This document shows positions 61,764 to 64,000 of a stretch of DNA of 64,000 nucleotides, in pieces. This stretch comes from UBA6952 sp045562575 (GTDB lineage: Bacteria; Chloroflexota; Dehalococcoidia; Lucifugimonadales; UBA6952): NCBI GenBank assembly GCA_045562575.1, contig JBJKVQ010000040.1, forward strand, positions 1 to 64,000, written 5' to 3'. The notes beneath the pieces were generated by a model. It saw only the letters and a program-made list of their open reading frames with translations. It searched no databases and was not told the origin of the DNA. The translations under genes were made by a program, and so were the position numbers. How positions within the stretch are numbered: the first letter of the stretch is position 1; each line of letters opens with the position of its first letter.

Positions 61764-62543
61764 ATGAAGAAGTTAATTGTTCCAATAGTAATATTAATGA
61801 CATTATCAGCATGTAGCCAACTTGGATTATCACCAACTGAATCCGCTGAACCTGTCGATTTGTCTGGAATTGAAACACAATTAGGTGCCTTAGATAGCCA
61901 ATTAAGTGCCTTAGATAGCCAATTAAGTGACTTAGATAACCAATTAGATTCCTTAGATAAAAAGATAGAAAACCAGAATACTACTTTGCAACAACAAAAT
62001 AACAAACTGAATGCAATTGAATCTAAACTAGAAAAGCCTGTCGCCAAACCTGAACCCGAAAATAAAGATAAACCTAACAATACAGAAAAACCTGATCCAA
62101 ATTATGGTAGAACTAACACTAACCCAATGGTTCCTGGGAAACCAGCTACAATAAACATAGGATCAGATGCTATGGCTACTCTTGATGCAAATTTAAAAGG
62201 TCAAATCTATGAACCTAAAATATACTATAGCATCCCTAACTCACCTGAATCTGAATGGGTTATATTCAACGGAAAACCACACGCTTCAGAAGGTAATATA
62301 GGAGTAGACTCTATTGGAATTCAATCAGCAATAGATGTGACAACATTAAACGATCTCGAAATTACTTTCCCTGCAGGCTCAGAAATTGATCTTCCATTTA
62401 AAATAGACCCCCGAGAATCTCAGGCAAAGTTTTTGACTTTTGATTTTCAACTTGACTTAGAACCTGATAATCCCCATTATGAATCATCAAATGGGTCAAT
62501 GTTGTGGATGATGTATGAGTTAATACCAATCACGGCTTCATAA
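61764..62543 (+). CDS. Coiled-coil lipoprotein
   Basis: A 259-residue lipoprotein with Cys17 in LSAC. Residues about 34-80 are a leucine-heptad coiled coil, with four tandem units of seven residues (LGALDSQ, LSALDSQ, LSDLDNQ and LDSLDKK) matched by 21-base DNA repeats. A Pro/Lys/Glu linker (about 94-115) follows, then a soluble C-terminal domain (about 120-259) of unknown fold. The coiled coil resembles that of outer-membrane-attached lipoproteins such as Lpp or alanine-zipper types, but this is only an analogy. Function unknown. Confidence 0.65.
   Translation: MKKLIVPIVILMTLSACSQLGLSPTESAEPVDLSGIETQLGALDSQLSALDSQLSDLDNQLDSLDKKIENQNTTLQQQNNKLNAIESKLEKPVAKPEPENKDKPNNTEKPDPNYGRTNTNPMVPGKPATINIGSDAMATLDANLKGQIYEPKIYYSIPNSPESEWVIFNGKPHASEGNIGVDSIGIQSAIDVTTLNDLEITFPAGSEIDLPFKIDPRESQAKFLTFDFQLDLEPDNPHYESSNGSMLWMMYELIPITAS
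61881..61964 (+). repeat. Four tandem 21-base repeats inside the lipoprotein gene
   Basis: Units start at 61881, 61902, 61923 and 61944. The first two differ at one position, the third at two more, and the fourth is diverged. They encode the heptads of the coiled coil, a typical unit for expansion by slippage. Confidence 0.85.
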
Positions 62544-62562
62544 TACAGGTGATTTCAAAAAC

Positions 62563-63396
62563 CTAAGTGATGTGTAAGGTTAAATATTTATGAGTCAGAG
62601 AATGTTCAGTTACTTCCACATGTCTAATTCCAGATGGGTCGTCTCCAAGTGGAAACCCAACAGGACCGGTGGATACTAGTTCAGTGATTCCCACTTTTTG
62701 GTAATTATTCTTATGAAGATGACCTGTGAAAACAACATCCACATCATATTCAGTAATTAAATCGATTATTTTTGCACGCCTCTCTGAGGGAATAACCTGG
62801 TAACTATCATCTTCATTTGGGTCGTTTAGAAATAAAGGGTGGTGCATGAAAATAATCTTGTGTTTTTGGTGTGTTGATACAGCTATACGAAGTTCATATT
62901 CGAGAAAGGAAATCAGGGTATTCCACTCATCTGGAACTAGCCCGGGATCACAGCAAATACAACTGTTAAGAACTATAAAGTAGCAGTTTTTTTCTTGAAA
63001 TGAATAATTATATTCTCCAAATTGTTTCTTATATTTATCTAGACTTGCTTGTGTTGGTTTATTACCAACATCATGATTCCCAGCTACCCAGTAAAGTTTG
63101 ATGTCCTGATTTAGGAGTCGTGAAATTCTTATCAACTCCAGAAACTGTTCCTCGGAGTCGGAGTTATGGACCATGTCTCCACAAATTACAACAAAGTCAG
63201 GGTTAATTTTGTTGGAAGTCTCGATAGCTTCGGTAAAAAGAGAAGTTTCTTTAGCGAACCCTTCTAAGACGGGGTTCATATATCCGATATCTATACCTCT
63301 TTGAATACGGCTTTTGGTTATATCTGCATACATTCCAAATTGAGGATCGGCCATTACAACAAAAGAAAGATTTGTATTTTTCATTCTCTGACTCAT
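62563..63396 (-). CDS. Calcineurin-like metallophosphoesterase
   Basis: A 277-residue metallophosphoesterase. The metal motifs are MADPQFG (D-x-H replaced by DPQ near residue 16), VICGDMVHNS (near 70), VAGNHDVG (near 102), FMHHPLF (near 170) and FTGHLHKN (near 222). The overall layout resembles the CPPED1/CSTP1-type group. No signal peptide. The ATG at 63396 is taken, with another in-frame ATG 12 bases later. Substrate unknown. Confidence 0.88.
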   Translation of the reverse strand: MSQRMKNTNLSFVVMADPQFGMYADITKSRIQRGIDIGYMNPVLEGFAKETSLFTEAIETSNKINPDFVVICGDMVHNSDSEEQFLELIRISRLLNQDIKLYWVAGNHDVGNKPTQASLDKYKKQFGEYNYSFQEKNCYFIVLNSCICCDPGLVPDEWNTLISFLEYELRIAVSTHQKHKIIFMHHPLFLNDPNEDDSYQVIPSERRAKIIDLITEYDVDVVFTGHLHKNNYQKVGITELVSTGPVGFPLGDDPSGIRHVEVTEHSLTHKYLTLHIT

Positions 63397-63525
63397 ATGT
63401 TATTGCGTTAATCGAAAAAATCTCGAGCTGAAGAGGCAACGTTGGTTTGTTTAATTTGAGTTTATTCTAATAAATTCCAACCACTTTTTCTACAGATTGC
63501 AGTACAAATACTTTTGTTTTCGTTG

Positions 63526-63534
63526 TGATATAAT
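63526..63534 (+). promoter_or_regulatory. Extended -10 of the nitroreductase gene
   Basis: TGA-TATAAT, a perfect extended -10. The predicted start near 63541 is the first base of the leader stem described below. No clear -35 was found. Confidence 0.6.
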
Positions 63535-63540
63535 CCCTGT

Positions 63541-63587
63541 CACAAAAGGGGTGGGCGATAAAGAACTCAAACCTGTAACCCCTTGTG
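63541..63587 (+). ncRNA. Candidate structured 5' leader of the nitroreductase gene
   Basis: The leader starts CACAAAAGGGGT (63541-63552) and pairs with ACCCCTTGTG (63578-63587), a stem of ten pairs with a two-base bulge and a 25-base loop rich in G and A. The ribosome-binding site AGAGGA lies 20 bases after the stem and is left free. The class is not recognised; it could be a riboswitch, an RNA-protein site or a stabilising 5' hairpin. Confidence 0.4.
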
Positions 63588-63614
63588 AAAATATTGATTA
63601 ATAAGAGGAATAAA

Positions 63615-64000
63615 ATGGGTAAAAAATTTATTGAGTATAAAGGAAATCCAAATATAGATTTTGAAAATATGGAATCAAAGTCTAAGGAATTTTATGAAAA
63701 TTTGAGACAAAGAAAAACTATAAGAGATTTCTCAGATAAAAATTTTCCAAAATCTATCATTGAAAATTGTATAAAAACTGCAGGGACTAGTCCTAGTGGA
63801 GCAAATATGCAACCTTGGCATTTCGGGATATCTACTAAAAATGAAGTAAGAAAACTACTTAGAAGAGAAGCAGAAAAGGAAGAAAAAAGTTTTTATGAAA
63901 CAAAAGCACCCGAAGAATGGTTGAGAGCTCTTGAACCATTAGGAACCGATGCAAACAAACCTTTTTTAGAAATTGCACCATACATAATAGGAATTTTTGC
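63615..64000 (+). CDS. Nitroreductase-family protein, iodotyrosine-deiodinase-like (cut by window edge)
   Basis: The first 128 residues of a flavin-dependent nitroreductase-fold protein, open to the right edge. KEFYENLRQRKTIRDFSD (residues 24-41) and AGTSPSGANMQPWHFGI (56-72) match the FMN-phosphate and ribityl contacts of this family. The NMESK...EEKSFYETKAPEEW region resembles iodotyrosine deiodinase and the flavin-dependent reductive dehalogenase group. The ATG follows AGAGGA. The rest of the active site lies beyond the window, so substrate and exact group are unproven. Confidence 0.8.
   Translation, partial: MGKKFIEYKGNPNIDFENMESKSKEFYENLRQRKTIRDFSDKNFPKSIIENCIKTAGTSPSGANMQPWHFGISTKNEVRKLLRREAEKEEKSFYETKAPEEWLRALEPLGTDANKPFLEIAPYIIGIF

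Overview
The window is a low-GC (about one third G+C by eye), very compact bacterial chromosome segment carrying only standard housekeeping and catabolic genes, with no phage, plasmid, IS or CRISPR signature. The best fit is a Chloroflexota genome, probably a marine Dehalococcoidia/SAR202-type lineage. The main reasons are a giant GT-C protein with the 'YYY' domain shared by Chloroflexi and archaea, a complex I operon without nuoEFG, and many accessory MaoC, CaiB, CapA, ComDE-like and dihydroxyphthalate-decarboxylase-like genes. This assignment is inference; no rRNA is present to settle it.

Layout. 1-5.2 kb: end of a VOC protein, a CapA-like phosphoesterase, a DinB protein, prfB with its programmed +1 frameshift, and a split TPP-decarboxylase set (one alpha, two beta subunits). 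5.2-13.1 kb: the rpmH-rnpA-yidD-(PQQ lipoprotein)-yidC-jag membrane-insertion cluster on the minus strand, then tlyA facing mfd. 13.2-15.5 kb: two NAD-dependent beta-hydroxyacid dehydrogenase-like genes and a NUDIX hydrolase. 15.6-32.4 kb: an operon of nuoABCDHIJKLMN, eno, gap and the YYY protein, headed by a near-consensus promoter. 32.4-38.5 kb, minus strand: K+ uptake (TrkH plus three RCK-type proteins and a Usp), pheA and a four-rhodanese protein. 38.7-45.1 kb: a MaoC-like hydratase cassette ending in a strong terminator, an unknown protein, a sirtuin, a second CapA and a CaiB-type CoA transferase. 45.1-50 kb: pyrD, tRNA-Val and dnaE. 50-58.5 kb: a membrane protein, a zinc alcohol dehydrogenase, an AIR-synthase-like protein, a tiny DUF1289 protein, an alpha/beta hydrolase with an unusual nucleophile position, two surface lipoproteins with Pro-Thr linkers (one RTX, one zincin-like) and a dihydroxyphthalate-decarboxylase-like protein. 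58.8-61.4 kb: a clearly more GC-rich GH32 plus ROK fructokinase pair, probably acquired. 61.7-64 kb: a coiled-coil lipoprotein, a metallophosphoesterase and the start of an iodotyrosine-deiodinase-like nitroreductase with a structured leader.

Genes work together as recognisable modules: energy (complex I plus two glycolytic enzymes), protein insertion, K+ homeostasis, acyl-CoA chemistry and fructoside use. Convergent genes mostly abut or overlap with no terminator between them, and several promoters have a TGn-TATAAT extended -10, both pointing to a streamlined genome. No single locus is demonstrably a new system. The best leads are the one-alpha/two-beta TPP enzyme, the MaoC cassette with its small partner, the PQQ lipoprotein in the yidC cluster, the lipid-anchored RTX and metalloprotease pair, the GH32 lacking its acid/base Glu, and the leader of the last gene.
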